Shown one piece after another: positions 55,124-64,000 of a stretch of DNA of 64,000 nt. The stretch comes from Altererythrobacter lutimaris (GTDB taxonomy: Bacteria; Pseudomonadota; Alphaproteobacteria; Sphingomonadales; Sphingomonadaceae). Under the pieces are notes generated by a model. The model was given only the letters and a program-made list of their open reading frames with translations. It had not been told where the DNA came from and did not search any database. Location: NCBI RefSeq assembly GCF_013371495.1, contig NZ_JABWTA010000001.1, positions 744,001 through 808,000 on the forward strand. Direction: 5' to 3'. The stretch's first letter is position 1; the number at the start of each line of letters is the position of its first letter. Made by a program: the position numbers and the translations under genes.

Positions 55124-56413
55124 TCAAACCACCAGCCCCATCGGGTTTTCGCAGAGCTGTTGGAACGCCTGCATCAACTGCGCGCCGTCAGCGCCGTCAA
55201 TCGCGCGGTGATCGAAGCTGCCCGTTGCGCTCATCACCGTTGCGACTTGAAGCGCACCGTCGACGATATGCGGTCGCTGCTCGCCTGCGCCAACCGCAAG
55301 GATCATCGCCTGCGGCGGGTTGATCACCGCATCGAACTGCTTGGTCCCGAACATTCCGAGGTTGGAAAGCGAAGCGGTGCCGCCCTGGAATTCATGCGGC
55401 TGCAGCTTGCCATCGCGCGCCTTGCCCGCAAGATCTTTCATCTCAGTCGAGATCTGTGCGAGGCCCTTGCGGCCTGCATCGCGAATGATCGGCGTGATTA
55501 GGCCCGAAGGCGCAGCAACCGCGACGGAGATATCCTCGCGGGAATATTGGAACAGCTCGTCGCCCTGGAAGCTGACATTGCACGCCGGAACGCGCTGGAG
55601 CGCGCGCGCAAGGGCCTTGATGAGCAGATCATTGACCGACAGCTTCACGCCGTCGGGCTCCAACGAAGCGTTGAGCTGACTACGCAGCTTCAGCAGGGCG
55701 TCCAAACGTACATCCACCGTCAGGTAGATATGCGGGATCGTCTGCTTCGCTTCGGTCAGGCGGCGCGCGATAACCTTGCGGACATTATTGAGCTTTTGCG
55801 CTTCGTATGGTGCATCGAGTTCACCGTCGAGTTGTGCAACAGGCTGTGGTGCAGCACTCGGAGCGGCGGACGCTTGCGCAGGCGTAGCGCCCGGCTGCGC
55901 ATTCTCAACATCTGCCTTGACGATCCGGCCATTCGGGCCGCTTCCTTGTACGCCCGCAAGATCGATGCCTTTCTGCTCGGCAATCCGTTTCGCCAGCGGA
56001 GAAGCGATAATGCGGTCGCCCGCGGTTGCAGTGGGGGTGGGTGCCGTTTTCGCCGCGGGGGCCGGCGTTTGTGCTGCTTTGTCTTCTGCCTTCGCTTCTT
56101 CCTTGGCGGGCGCAGGTTCAGGAGCTTTTGCACTGCCTCCACCCGAAGCCGCCGCTTCCTTCACGTCCTCGCCTTCTTCCGCCAGGATCGCGATGACGGT
56201 TCCTACAGCGACGTTCTCCGTGCCTTCGTCGACTTCAATCTTCGCGATCACCCCTTCGTCGACTGCTTCAAATTCCATCGTCGCTTTGTCGGTTTCGATT
56301 TCCGCCATGATGTCGCCGGCAGAAACAGTGTCGCCCACTCCCACAAGCCATTTGGCGAGGGTGCCTTCTTCCATGGTCGGTGAAAGCGCGGGCATTTTGA
56401 TTGCGATAGGCAT
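55124..56413 (-). CDS. pdhC: Pyruvate dehydrogenase E2, dihydrolipoamide acetyltransferase
   Basis: 429 residues from ATG 56413, the conserved [20 protein letters not shown] start; the longer frame is an artefact. One lipoyl domain (lipoyl Lys43, ETDKATMEF), an Ala/Pro/Lys linker, a peripheral subunit-binding domain (about 145-180, [20 protein letters not shown]) and the catalytic domain ending in [11 protein letters not shown] (His402, Asp406). It transfers acetyl groups from lipoate to CoA. E1 is at 13-15.7 kb. Confidence 0.97.
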   Translation of the reverse strand: MPIAIKMPALSPTMEEGTLAKWLVGVGDTVSAGDIMAEIETDKATMEFEAVDEGVIAKIEVDEGTENVAVGTVIAILAEEGEDVKEAAASGGGSAKAPEPAPAKEEAKAEDKAAQTPAPAAKTAPTPTATAGDRIIASPLAKRIAEQKGIDLAGVQGSGPNGRIVKADVENAQPGATPAQASAAPSAAPQPVAQLDGELDAPYEAQKLNNVRKVIARRLTEAKQTIPHIYLTVDVRLDALLKLRSQLNASLEPDGVKLSVNDLLIKALARALQRVPACNVSFQGDELFQYSREDISVAVAAPSGLITPIIRDAGRKGLAQISTEMKDLAGKARDGKLQPHEFQGGTASLSNLGMFGTKQFDAVINPPQAMILAVGAGEQRPHIVDGALQVATVMSATGSFDHRAIDGADGAQLMQAFQQLCENPMGLVV

Positions 56414-56565
56414 GGTAACTCGAAAATTCCCCTTGATGACGCCCCAGTGACGCGACGTCATTCCTTGGCAAACACCTCTGACGAATTCGCAGCGTATGGG
56501 CAAGGTCCTTGCGAAGAATACGATTTCAGCCAATACCGGTCTCCACAAGAACAGGAGCGGGTTGA

Positions 56566-57018
56566 ATGCGGGTTTTCCTGGTGGTGATGGACGAAACGAA
56601 AGAGGCGCGGTCTTCGCTGCGCTATGCGTCTCGCCGCGCAGCAGCGGTGGATGGCGCTGTGCATATCCTGGCGCTGGTGCCGCAACAGAATGTCAGCGCG
56701 TTTGGCGCTGTGCAAGCAACCATAGAGCAGGAAGCACGTGATCGGGCCGAGGTGCTCGCCCACGGCGCGGCAGGGAATTTGCTCGCGGAAAGCGGGATTA
56801 TGCCCGCGATTTCCGTACGCGTTGGCAATGCGCAGGCGATGGTGAAGGAATTTCTGGCAGATCACGAGGAAGTCGCGGCGCTGGTGCTGGGCGCGGCCTC
56901 AGGGAGCAATCCCGGACCGCTGGTGACGCACTTTTCTGCGCAGGCGGGAACTCTGCCCTGCCCGCTCTACATCGTGCCGGAAGGTTATGACGAAATGGCG
57001 GAGAAGCGAGGGGACTGA
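56566..57018 (+). CDS. Universal stress protein (UspA family)
   Basis: 150 residues, one Usp domain. [20 protein letters not shown] begins the fold, and [17 protein letters not shown] is close to the ATP-binding G-x2-G-x9-G-S motif, so it may bind nucleotide. AGGAGCGG precedes the ATG. Divergent from pdhC and convergent with rnr. Confidence 0.87.
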   Translation: MRVFLVVMDETKEARSSLRYASRRAAAVDGAVHILALVPQQNVSAFGAVQATIEQEARDRAEVLAHGAAGNLLAESGIMPAISVRVGNAQAMVKEFLADHEEVAALVLGAASGSNPGPLVTHFSAQAGTLPCPLYIVPEGYDEMAEKRGD

Positions 57019-57024
57019 CGGGTG

Positions 57025-59316
57025 TTAGCGCCGCCGTCCCTGGTGGCGGATATTTGACGGCCGACCCCGTTTACCGGCCTTGTACTTCCCTTTGCCGCCT
57101 TTTCGCTCGCCATAACGAGGTGCCGGACGTGCGCCGCGGGGTTCGATCGCGTTGCCATCGCTGTCGACAGGCACGAATTTCATCGCACCGGTGAGCGGGT
57201 TCGCCTCTGCCAGTTGAAGTGTGAGCCGATCGCCAGCGGTGTAGCTTGTGCCGCTGCTTTCACCGACGAGCGATTGCGCAGCCTCGTCATAGCGGAAATG
57301 CTCTGCGCCAAGCGTGGATACAGGCACGAGCCCATCTCCGCCCAGCCCAAGGATAGTCGCGAAGAAACCGAAGCTTTGCACGCCTGTAATGCGAGTCTCG
57401 AAGTTCTCGCCGATCCGATGCGAAAGCCATGCTGCGACATAGCGGTCGATGGTGTCGCGTTCTGCCTCCATTGCGCGCCGTTCGGTCTGGCTGATCGCAT
57501 CTGTGATCTGCTGAAGCGATTGGCGATCGCGGTCCGAAAGCCCCGAAGCCTCAGGCAAATCCACCTTCGGCCTAGGTTGCTCGAGCTTGTACGCATCGAC
57601 CAGCGCGCGGTGCACCAGCAGGTCTGAATAGCGGCGGATCGGCGATGTGAAATGCGCGTAGGAACCAAGCGCCAAGCCAAAATGCCCCGCATTGGCAGGG
57701 CCGTAATAGGCCTGCGTTTGCGTCCGCAACACGGCCTCCATCACGAGCGCCTTCTCCGTCTCGTCTGTCACATCTTTAAGCATGCGATTGAAAAGACCCG
57801 GTGTGACGACTTGCCCGAGCGCGAGCTTCTTGCCTGAGGTTGCGAGGAAGTCTCGCAAGGCGATCAGCTTCTCGCGGCTCGGCGGCTCATGCACACGATA
57901 AACAACCGGCGAGTTTTTGGACTCCAGCGCTTTCGCCGCCGCGACATTGGCGGCGATCATGAAGTCTTCAACCACGCGGTGCGCATCCAGACGCTCGCGC
58001 ACTGCGATTTCTTCAATCTGGCCTTGCTCGTTTAGGACAACGCGACGCTCGGGCAGTTCCAGCTCGAGCGGATCACGCGCATGCCGCGCCTTTGCGAGCA
58101 GCTTCCACGCGCCCCACAGATGCGTGAGATATTCAGGCGTATTATCGCCATCCACCGCCGCCTGCGCGTCCTCGTAAGCGATGTTGTGCGCAATCCGGAC
58201 AATGGCACGGCTGAAACGCCACTTCCGGATCATCCCTTCAGCATCGATCTGCATATGGCAGACCATCGCTGCACGGTCCTGATCCTGTTTCAGGGAGCAG
58301 ACATCCGCGGACAGCACTTCAGGGAGCATCGGCACGACACGGTCAGGGAAATAAACCGAATTGCCGCGCTTGCGCGCCTCGCGATCAAGATCGCTTCCGG
58401 GCCGCACATAATAGGACACGTCAGCAATCGCGATGACCGCGTCATAGCCGCCATCTTCACGCGGACTGGCCCAGATCGCATCATCATGATCGCGCGCATC
58501 GGCAGGATCAATCGCGACAATGGGAAGACCCCGCAGATCCTCGCGCTTCTCTTCGCTGAGCGCTAATCCCGTCGCGATTTCCGCCTCTTCCAGCACCTCG
58601 TTCGGGAAGACATGCGGGATGCCGTGTTTCGCAATTGCGATCAGGCTGAAGCTCTTGGGGGCGAGCGGATCGCCAACGACTTCAACCACTTTCACGCCAG
58701 CGCGCGGCGAGCGTCCTACTCGTTCAGCAATGACGAGTTGGCCTTCCTCAGCCTGACCCAAATCCGAGATAGGAGTTGAATTGCGAATGCGTTTGTCGAC
58801 CGGCGCAAGCCAAGGTTTGCCTGTCCCATCGAGTTCAACCACGCCCATCAGACCTTCGGTTCGCGCGGGCAGCTTCTTCATCGGATGCGCAATCCATCCG
58901 CTTTTCGTCTCTTCCGTGCGCGACAGCACCCGGTCCCCGCGCTTCAGGGCAGGCATCCGCTTCCCGCCCCGCCCCTTCAGCTCGCGCATGGTGATCCGCG
59001 GAGGCTTATCCGGAGCATCGGGGGACCAATTGTCCGGCTCTGCAATCGCTTCGCCATCTTCAATGTCAACGACGCGCAGCACTGTAACTTTCGGGACGCC
59101 GCCCATGCGGTGATAGGCAGTCTTCTTACCGTCGATCAGACCTTCCTCGGCCATGTCCTTAAGCAAGCGTTTTAGCGCGATCTTTTCCTGGCCCTTGAGA
59201 CCAAAGGCCTTGGCAATCTCGCGTTTGCCCGCAGGAGTGTCCGAGCTTTGAAGAAACTCGAGAACCTGTTCGCGTGAAGGTAGTCCAGCAGGTCGACGTG
59301 GGGGTCGCTTGGCCAA
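57025..59316 (-). CDS. rnr: Ribonuclease R
   Basis: 763 residues. N-terminal winged-helix (GLKGQEKIALKRLLKDMAEE), cold-shock-like domains (about 80-230), RNB catalytic domain with the acidic cluster VAIDPADARDHDDAIW, an S1 domain (about 640-720, ETRITGVQSFGFFATIL) and a basic tail (RKGGKGKYKAGKRGRPSN). Degrades structured RNA 3' to 5'. 3 bases after proS on the same strand, probably co-transcribed. Confidence 0.96.
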   Translation of the reverse strand: MAKRPPRRPAGLPSREQVLEFLQSSDTPAGKREIAKAFGLKGQEKIALKRLLKDMAEEGLIDGKKTAYHRMGGVPKVTVLRVVDIEDGEAIAEPDNWSPDAPDKPPRITMRELKGRGGKRMPALKRGDRVLSRTEETKSGWIAHPMKKLPARTEGLMGVVELDGTGKPWLAPVDKRIRNSTPISDLGQAEEGQLVIAERVGRSPRAGVKVVEVVGDPLAPKSFSLIAIAKHGIPHVFPNEVLEEAEIATGLALSEEKREDLRGLPIVAIDPADARDHDDAIWASPREDGGYDAVIAIADVSYYVRPGSDLDREARKRGNSVYFPDRVVPMLPEVLSADVCSLKQDQDRAAMVCHMQIDAEGMIRKWRFSRAIVRIAHNIAYEDAQAAVDGDNTPEYLTHLWGAWKLLAKARHARDPLELELPERRVVLNEQGQIEEIAVRERLDAHRVVEDFMIAANVAAAKALESKNSPVVYRVHEPPSREKLIALRDFLATSGKKLALGQVVTPGLFNRMLKDVTDETEKALVMEAVLRTQTQAYYGPANAGHFGLALGSYAHFTSPIRRYSDLLVHRALVDAYKLEQPRPKVDLPEASGLSDRDRQSLQQITDAISQTERRAMEAERDTIDRYVAAWLSHRIGENFETRITGVQSFGFFATILGLGGDGLVPVSTLGAEHFRYDEAAQSLVGESSGTSYTAGDRLTLQLAEANPLTGAMKFVPVDSDGNAIEPRGARPAPRYGERKGGKGKYKAGKRGRPSNIRHQGRRR

Positions 59317-59319
59317 CGG

Positions 59320-60864
59320 CTAGTAAGCCTTCGCGATGAGAATGCGCTCGAGCGCTGGCTCGCCGGTGAAGATGCAAGCCCCGTCGGCCGGCGCTGCGTC
59401 GCGTGGCACGTTGCGAATGGTGAGCTTGTGCGCTTTCAAAGTCTCGACGACCTTTTCCAGCGCGTCTCCTGTAGGCTTGGCCCATTGCACTTCGACCCAG
59501 CCCGGAAATTGCTCGCCGGAGGAATAGAACGCCGCGACTTCATCCATGCTGGTGACCCCGCGCGTGATATTGGCATCACGGCGCTCGCGTGCTTCGTTGA
59601 AGAGGCCCGCTTGAATTTCTTCAAGGATCGCTGAAGCGCGTGAGATAAAGCCCTCGCGCTCAGCAAAGTCGAAATTCGGTTTGCCATTCTCGGGATTCCA
59701 AAGGTCATCGCGGCGGAGTACGGCTACCTTACCGCCTTCCATGTCGCGACTACCGACTTCGATCACAATCGGCGCGCCCTTGCGCACCCAGTCCCACCGC
59801 TTGGCGGCAGCCTTGCCAGCCCGCTTGTCGAGCAGCACGCGGATCGGCTCACCCAAGGCCGATTGCGAGGCCAAGGCAGCGCGCACTTCCTCGCAATAGG
59901 CGAGCAGGGCTTCGTCCTCGGGCTTGTCGCGCAGCATGGGCAGGATCACGATCTGATGCGGAGCAATACGAGGCGGGACGCGCAGGCCGTCATCATCGCC
60001 ATGCGTCATGATGACACCGCCAATCATCCGCGTCGACACGCCCCAGCTGGTCGTGTGCGCGAATTGCTCGCTGCCTTCACGGTCCTGATATTTGATCCCA
60101 GCAGCCTTAGCGAAATTGGTCCCGAGATAATGCGAAGTGCCCGCCTGGAGCGCTTTACCATCCTGCATCATCGCTTCGATTGACCAGGTCTCGTCTGCAC
60201 CAGGAAAGCGCTCATTCTCCGGCTTCTCCCCAGCAACAACTGGAAGCGCCAAGTCTTCCTCAGCACAAGCGCGATACATTTCCAGCGCACGATGCGTTTC
60301 TTCCAAAGCATCCTCACGCGTTTCGTGCGCGGTATGACCTTCCTGCCAAAGGAATTCGCTGGTCCGCAGGAACATCCGCGTACGCATTTCCCAGCGCACA
60401 ACATTACCCCACTGGTTGGTCAGCAGTGGCAGATCGCGCCAGCTCTGGATCCAGCGCGCCATGGCATCGCCAATGATTGTTTCCGAAGTTGGACGAACCA
60501 CCAACGGCTCCTCCAGCTTGGCTTCTGGATCAGGGATCAAGCCACCATTGCCATCGCCAATCAGACGGTGATGCGTGACAACCGCCATCTCCTTCGCAAA
60601 GCCTTCGACATGGCTTGCCTCACGCTCGAAATTCTTCAGCGGAATGAAGATCGGGAAATAGACATTGTCGACGCCCGCCGCCTTAATGCGTTCATCCATC
60701 AAACGCTGGATCCGCTCCCAGATGCCATAGCCCCATGGCTTAATGACCATGCATCCGCGCACGCCGGATTCTTCCGCCATTTCAGCAGCTGAAATGACTT
60801 CCTGATACCATTTGGCAAAGTCGTCAGTGCGCTTGACTGACAGGGCGTGACGGATGTTGGACAC
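59320..60864 (-). CDS. proS: Prolyl-tRNA synthetase, eukaryote/archaea-like type
   Basis: 514 residues. Class II motifs: motif 2 in GNVVRWEMRTRMFLRTSEF and motif 3 near GVSTRMIGGVIMTHGDDDGL. The anticodon-binding domain follows. It ends with a Tyr (AKAY), and it has no bacterial INS editing insertion between motifs 2 and 3; both features mark the archaeal/eukaryote-like ProRS type rather than the E. coli type. The alphaproteobacterial bacterial type is about 440 aa. 65 bases downstream of phaR. Confidence 0.93.
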   Translation of the reverse strand: MSNIRHALSVKRTDDFAKWYQEVISAAEMAEESGVRGCMVIKPWGYGIWERIQRLMDERIKAAGVDNVYFPIFIPLKNFEREASHVEGFAKEMAVVTHHRLIGDGNGGLIPDPEAKLEEPLVVRPTSETIIGDAMARWIQSWRDLPLLTNQWGNVVRWEMRTRMFLRTSEFLWQEGHTAHETREDALEETHRALEMYRACAEEDLALPVVAGEKPENERFPGADETWSIEAMMQDGKALQAGTSHYLGTNFAKAAGIKYQDREGSEQFAHTTSWGVSTRMIGGVIMTHGDDDGLRVPPRIAPHQIVILPMLRDKPEDEALLAYCEEVRAALASQSALGEPIRVLLDKRAGKAAAKRWDWVRKGAPIVIEVGSRDMEGGKVAVLRRDDLWNPENGKPNFDFAEREGFISRASAILEEIQAGLFNEARERRDANITRGVTSMDEVAAFYSSGEQFPGWVEVQWAKPTGDALEKVVETLKAHKLTIRNVPRDAAPADGACIFTGEPALERILIAKAY

Positions 60865-60929
60865 AGGGAGAGTTCTCGTTCTTGGATTTTTGCTGATGAT
60901 ATGAGCGCGGCCTCTAGAGCCAAGCCGGC

Positions 60930-61493
60930 TTACTTGCCAAGCTCATCCAGCTTTTTCTGCATTTGCGCCATCTGCTCACGAAGGGCAGCGAGTTCTTCCT
61001 TGTCGGACGATGCCTCTTGCGATGCCGAGCTCTTGCCGCTTGCTCCCGGAATCAATGCGTCCGCTGCCGCGCGCATCATGGCCATGTTGGTTTCGTGGAT
61101 CTTCGCAATCGGAGAATTGCTGATCCCCTTTTCGAAAGCTTCGCGAATTTTCGCCTGGTTCTGGCGAAAGTTCTGCATGCTCGCTTCAAGATAGGACGGC
61201 ATGAGCGACTGCATCGAATTGCCATACATGCCGATTAACTGGCGAAGGAAATTGACCGGCAGCATTTGCCCGCCGCCGCTTGCCTCTTCTTCCATGATGA
61301 TCTGCGTGAGGATCGAATGGGTAATATCATCGCTGGTCTTGGCATCGAGCACTACAAAATCGACGTCATCGCGCACCATCTTCGCGAGGTCTTCCAGCGT
61401 GATGTAGCTGGAGCTGTCGGTATTGTAGAGCCGCCGATTGGCGTATTTCTTGATGATGATGGCATCGCCATCATTTCGCTTCGCTCGTCCCAT
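60930..61493 (-). CDS. phaR: Polyhydroxyalkanoate synthesis repressor PhaR
   Basis: 187 residues. N-terminal PHB/PHA accumulation regulator DNA-binding domain (IIIKKYANRRLYNTDSSSYI), a PHB-associated domain (SILTQIIMEEEASGGGQMLP) and a C-terminal coiled coil (EELAALREQMAQMQKKLDEL). It represses phasin and PHA genes and senses PHA granules. No PHA synthase is in the window. Single gene. Confidence 0.93.
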   Translation of the reverse strand: MGRAKRNDGDAIIIKKYANRRLYNTDSSSYITLEDLAKMVRDDVDFVVLDAKTSDDITHSILTQIIMEEEASGGGQMLPVNFLRQLIGMYGNSMQSLMPSYLEASMQNFRQNQAKIREAFEKGISNSPIAKIHETNMAMMRAAADALIPGASGKSSASQEASSDKEELAALREQMAQMQKKLDELGK

Positions 61494-61556
61494 GAATTCT
61501 CTTTCGTTTTTGTGCGACTTTGCTGCGTTAGCACCTGCACAATGTGCAGTGCAACA

Positions 61557-62606
61557 TCAGGCGTTACCAGAGCGCAAGCGGGTCCCCAGAACCGTCAGCA
61601 ATTCGTATTGCGACAGCCCGCTTTGCTGCGCCGCGTTTTGCAGGTTGTATGGCAGCGTTACCCAGTTGCCCTCGCGCACTTCGGGCGCCTCGGTCAAGTC
61701 GGCTACGATCATATCCATTGACACGGTGCCGAGCATGGGCAGGTGCTTGTCGCCAAAGGTAAACGCACCCTGCCCTCGCCAGCTGCGAAGGATCCCGTCC
61801 GCATAGCCAAGCGAGACGACCCCAATGCGCATGTCACGGTCGGCAGTGAAGCGAGCATTGTAGCCCACTGTCTCACCTGCGCAGATTGTTCGCGTTTGAA
61901 GGATAGCGGCTTCGACGCCAGCAACCGGTGTGATTGCGCCGGAGAGTTCCGTGCGAGGCACTCCGCCATAAAGAGCCAGGCCCGGACGTGTGAGATTGAA
62001 ATGATAGTCGCTGCCAAGCGCTATGCCAGCCGAATTCGCAAGGCTGGCTGAGCGGTGCGCAACTTGCTGCCTCGTTTGCTTGAAGACTTCAAGCTGGCGC
62101 GCGTTCATCGGGCTGTCTTCATCCGCGCAAGCCAGATGGCTCATCAGCACATCGACCTCGAGCGCTTGCACATTCGCGTCGCCAAGCTCGCTGGGCGAAA
62201 GCCCTAGACGGTTGATCCCGCTATCCACCATCAGGTGGCATCGCCCGCCTCCGCTCGCTTGCCAGCGCTCTGCTTGTTCGACGGAATTGATGACGGGGAC
62301 TGCGCCTATCTGCTGAGCGTAATCCGCATCCTCTGACGTCAAAACGCCATGAAGGACCGCGATCTGGCTTGCGGGAATGTGGTGCGCGACCGCTTCAACC
62401 TCGCTCCAATGCGCGACAAAGAAGTGTTGGCAGCCAGCATCGCGCAATACAGGCACACAAGTGTCAACGCCAAGGCCGTAGCAGTCCGCTTTGACCGCAG
62501 CGCCAGCCTTTGCAGCGCCTGACATCGCATCGAGCGCACGCCAGTTTGCTGCCAGCGCGTCTGTATCGACAGTAAGCCTTAGCGTTGAAGATGGCTTATC
62601 CGGCAT
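61557..62606 (-). CDS. alr: Alanine racemase
   Basis: Interconverts L- and D-alanine for cell-wall synthesis using PLP. The Schiff-base Lys39 lies in AAVKADCYGLGV, and the second-domain catalytic Tyr is in GETVGYNARF. 349 aa, slightly short but complete. Its start overlaps the MFS transporter stop by 11 bases. Confidence 0.93.
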   Translation of the reverse strand: MPDKPSSTLRLTVDTDALAANWRALDAMSGAAKAGAAVKADCYGLGVDTCVPVLRDAGCQHFFVAHWSEVEAVAHHIPASQIAVLHGVLTSEDADYAQQIGAVPVINSVEQAERWQASGGGRCHLMVDSGINRLGLSPSELGDANVQALEVDVLMSHLACADEDSPMNARQLEVFKQTRQQVAHRSASLANSAGIALGSDYHFNLTRPGLALYGGVPRTELSGAITPVAGVEAAILQTRTICAGETVGYNARFTADRDMRIGVVSLGYADGILRSWRGQGAFTFGDKHLPMLGTVSMDMIVADLTEAPEVREGNWVTLPYNLQNAAQQSGLSQYELLTVLGTRLRSGNA

Positions 62607-64000
62607 CTTCGCCGAAGTCGCGCGGCGGGCCTGAAGGCAAGCCCCACAAAGCGATCACGATGCCGAAAGCAACGACGACCCATGTGTACCAAAGCCCGGC
62701 ATAGATATCGCCGCTGCGCGCTACGATGATCCCTGCAATCAGAGGCAGGAAACCGCCAAGATAGCCGGCACCGATGTGATAGGGGATCGACATCGAGGAA
62801 TAGCGGATTTCAGGCGGGAACATTTCGGACAAGAGCGCTGCCACTGAACCATAAGTCAGCGCGGAGAGCCATGCCATCCAGAGCAGGATCGCAACGATCC
62901 CGATCCACGCGCCTGCGCTCAGTTCGGGCTGTGAGAAGTCGAAGCCCTGCTCTGTCAGAGCAGCCTGAACGCCAGCCTTGCGAGCAACACTGTCAGTAAA
63001 CCAGGCCTCGTCGATGGCTACAGCTTGCCCGGCGACGGACAACCCGACCTCGCTTGCGGGCTCAACCGTGTATGGAACACCTGATGCAGTCAGCGTCTCA
63101 AGCACAGAACCGCAGTTGGTCTGACTCCGGTCAAACAGCTCTGCAAAAGGATCAGTTGTGCATTCCGGGCCGCTTACGACCACGGGCGCACGCTTAGCTG
63201 CCTCTGCAAGACCCGGATTGGCGAGCGAGCCCATCAACCAGAACGCTGGGAACAGGGTGATCAGGGTCAGTACCGCACCAATCAGGATGGGCTTGCGGCG
63301 CCCTACTCTGTCCGACCACTTGCCAACGATCAGATAGAAACCCATGGCGAGGGTGCCTGCGAAAAACAGGATCAGCTCGACCGTCAGCGCGTCCAGGTTC
63401 ATCGGCCCGCGCAGGAACGACATGCCGCTAAAGAATGCGGTGTACCAGATCGTCGTCAGGATGCCTGTGACACCGAACAGGGCGACAAAGATGCGCTTCT
63501 TGTTCCCGGGATACGTAAAGCTTTCGACGAACGGATTGCCTGCGATTTTGCCCTCTTCCTTCATCGCTTTGAACACAGGGCTTTCCGACAGCATCAGTCG
63601 CATCCACAGCGAGATGCCGAGCAGCACGATGGACAGCAGAAATGGTACGCGCCAGCCCCAAGCGAGGAAGTCATCCTCAGGGATCAGGAAACGGCAGGAC
63701 AAGACAACGGCGATCGACAGTACAAAACCGCCCGCAACACTCGCCTGGATAAAGCTCGTATAATATCCGCGCTTCTCCGGCGGTGAGTGCTCTGCGACAT
63801 AGATTGCCGCGCCGCCATATTCACCGCCTAGCGCGAGGCCCTGCAAGACCCTCAATATGATGACGATAATGGGCGCAGCGATGCCAATCGTATCGACCGT
63901 GGGGATCATGCCGACCCCGGCTGTCGCGATACCCATCAACGTAACTGTCACAAGGAATGTGTATTTCCGCCCGAGTTTGTCGCCAAGAAAGCCGAACAGT
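62596..64000 (-). CDS. MFS transporter, MHS (metabolite:proton symporter)-type, 5' end cut
   Basis: The frame is open to the right edge, and the edge codons read LFGFLGDKLGRKYTFL, the loop 2-3 motif A of the family, so the N-terminus lies outside. Residues continue with IVIILRVLQGLALGGEYGGA (motif of the proline/betaine/ketoglutarate group) and IVGKWSDRVGRRKPI. Between TM7 and TM8 there is an unusual loop of about 110 residues with two Cys (VSGPECTTDP, QTNCGSVLE), presumably extracytoplasmic. Substrate unknown. Probably co-transcribed with alr. Confidence 0.85.
   Translation of the reverse strand, partial: LFGFLGDKLGRKYTFLVTVTLMGIATAGVGMIPTVDTIGIAAPIIVIILRVLQGLALGGEYGGAAIYVAEHSPPEKRGYYTSFIQASVAGGFVLSIAVVLSCRFLIPEDDFLAWGWRVPFLLSIVLLGISLWMRLMLSESPVFKAMKEEGKIAGNPFVESFTYPGNKKRIFVALFGVTGILTTIWYTAFFSGMSFLRGPMNLDALTVELILFFAGTLAMGFYLIVGKWSDRVGRRKPILIGAVLTLITLFPAFWLMGSLANPGLAEAAKRAPVVVSGPECTTDPFAELFDRSQTNCGSVLETLTASGVPYTVEPASEVGLSVAGQAVAIDEAWFTDSVARKAGVQAALTEQGFDFSQPELSAGAWIGIVAILLWMAWLSALTYGSVAALLSEMFPPEIRYSSMSIPYHIGAGYLGGFLPLIAGIIVARSGDIYAGLWYTWVVVAFGIVIALWGLPSGPPRDFGEDAG

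Noticed and set aside
55547..56383. 278-aa open frame on the plus strand across pdhC
   Set aside because: Antisense to the clearly identified E2 gene; Arg/Leu/Phe-rich composition of a shadow frame.

Overview
This window is a contiguous stretch of an alphaproteobacterial chromosome. It most likely comes from Sphingomonadales, family Erythrobacteraceae. That assignment is inferred from gene content: a pyruvate dehydrogenase E1-beta subunit with its own lipoyl domain beside ftsB, the dusB-ntrB-ntrC-ntrY-ntrX-hfq-hflX order, a tandem-domain Hfq, a fused IspDF and a PhaR regulator. There is no RuBisCO, integrase, transposase, CRISPR array or phage gene here. Almost all of the DNA is ordinary, tightly packed housekeeping sequence.

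Layout. 1-3562 (minus): ppiD, trpE and the start of a lipoprotein gene. 3844-6805 (plus): tpiA, secG, pyrG. 7171-9571: small heat-shock protein, then glutaredoxin, a Nit-type amidase, a DUF1178 protein and tRNA-Arg(CCT). 9582-12623 (minus): MFS exporter, haloalkane dehalogenase, MscS channel. 12792-15699 (plus): ftsB, pdhA, pdhB. 15774-18258 (minus): a three-gene Tad-like cluster (tadG-related, tadE, tadE). 18441-21711: a squalene-synthase-like protein, an EF-hand protein, trmFO and a YhhN protein. 21729-26077 (minus): an S41 peptidase and gyrA. 26387-27742: a secreted TPR protein. 27821-30554 (minus): an SbtA bicarbonate transporter, an SbtB-like PII protein, a beta-carbonic anhydrase and a NYN/OST-HTH protein. 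30636-34775: lipA, ratA-like, cinA-C, ispDF, dusB. 34772-43088 (plus): ntrBC, ntrYX, hfq, hflX. 43098-51105 (minus): a long overlapping gene string, mltB-dac-tmk-holB-metG-tatD-MBL-small membrane protein-mazG. 51196-51285: tRNA-Ser(TGA). 51303-56413 (minus): a CPA2 antiporter, lpdA, an orphan gene and pdhC. 56566-57018: a universal stress protein. 57025-64000 (minus): rnr, proS, phaR, alr and an MFS transporter that runs off the right edge.

How the genes connect. The pyruvate dehydrogenase complex is encoded in two blocks about 40 kb apart (pdhA-pdhB and pdhC-lpdA), and lipA in between supplies lipoate assembly. The Ntr block couples two nitrogen/redox two-component systems to RNA control through Hfq. 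SbtA, SbtB and carbonic anhydrase form a compact bicarbonate uptake and interconversion set, unusual in an organism with no visible autotrophy.

I found no clearly new multi-gene defence or metabolic system. The most interesting items are the asymmetric tandem Hfq, the apparent CTG/overlap start of hflX, the SbtA-SbtB-carbonic anhydrase operon, the orphan 103-aa gene inside the pdhC-lpdA locus, the beta-helix-like passenger on the TadG-related protein, and an NtrX that has lost the sigma-54 contact loop.
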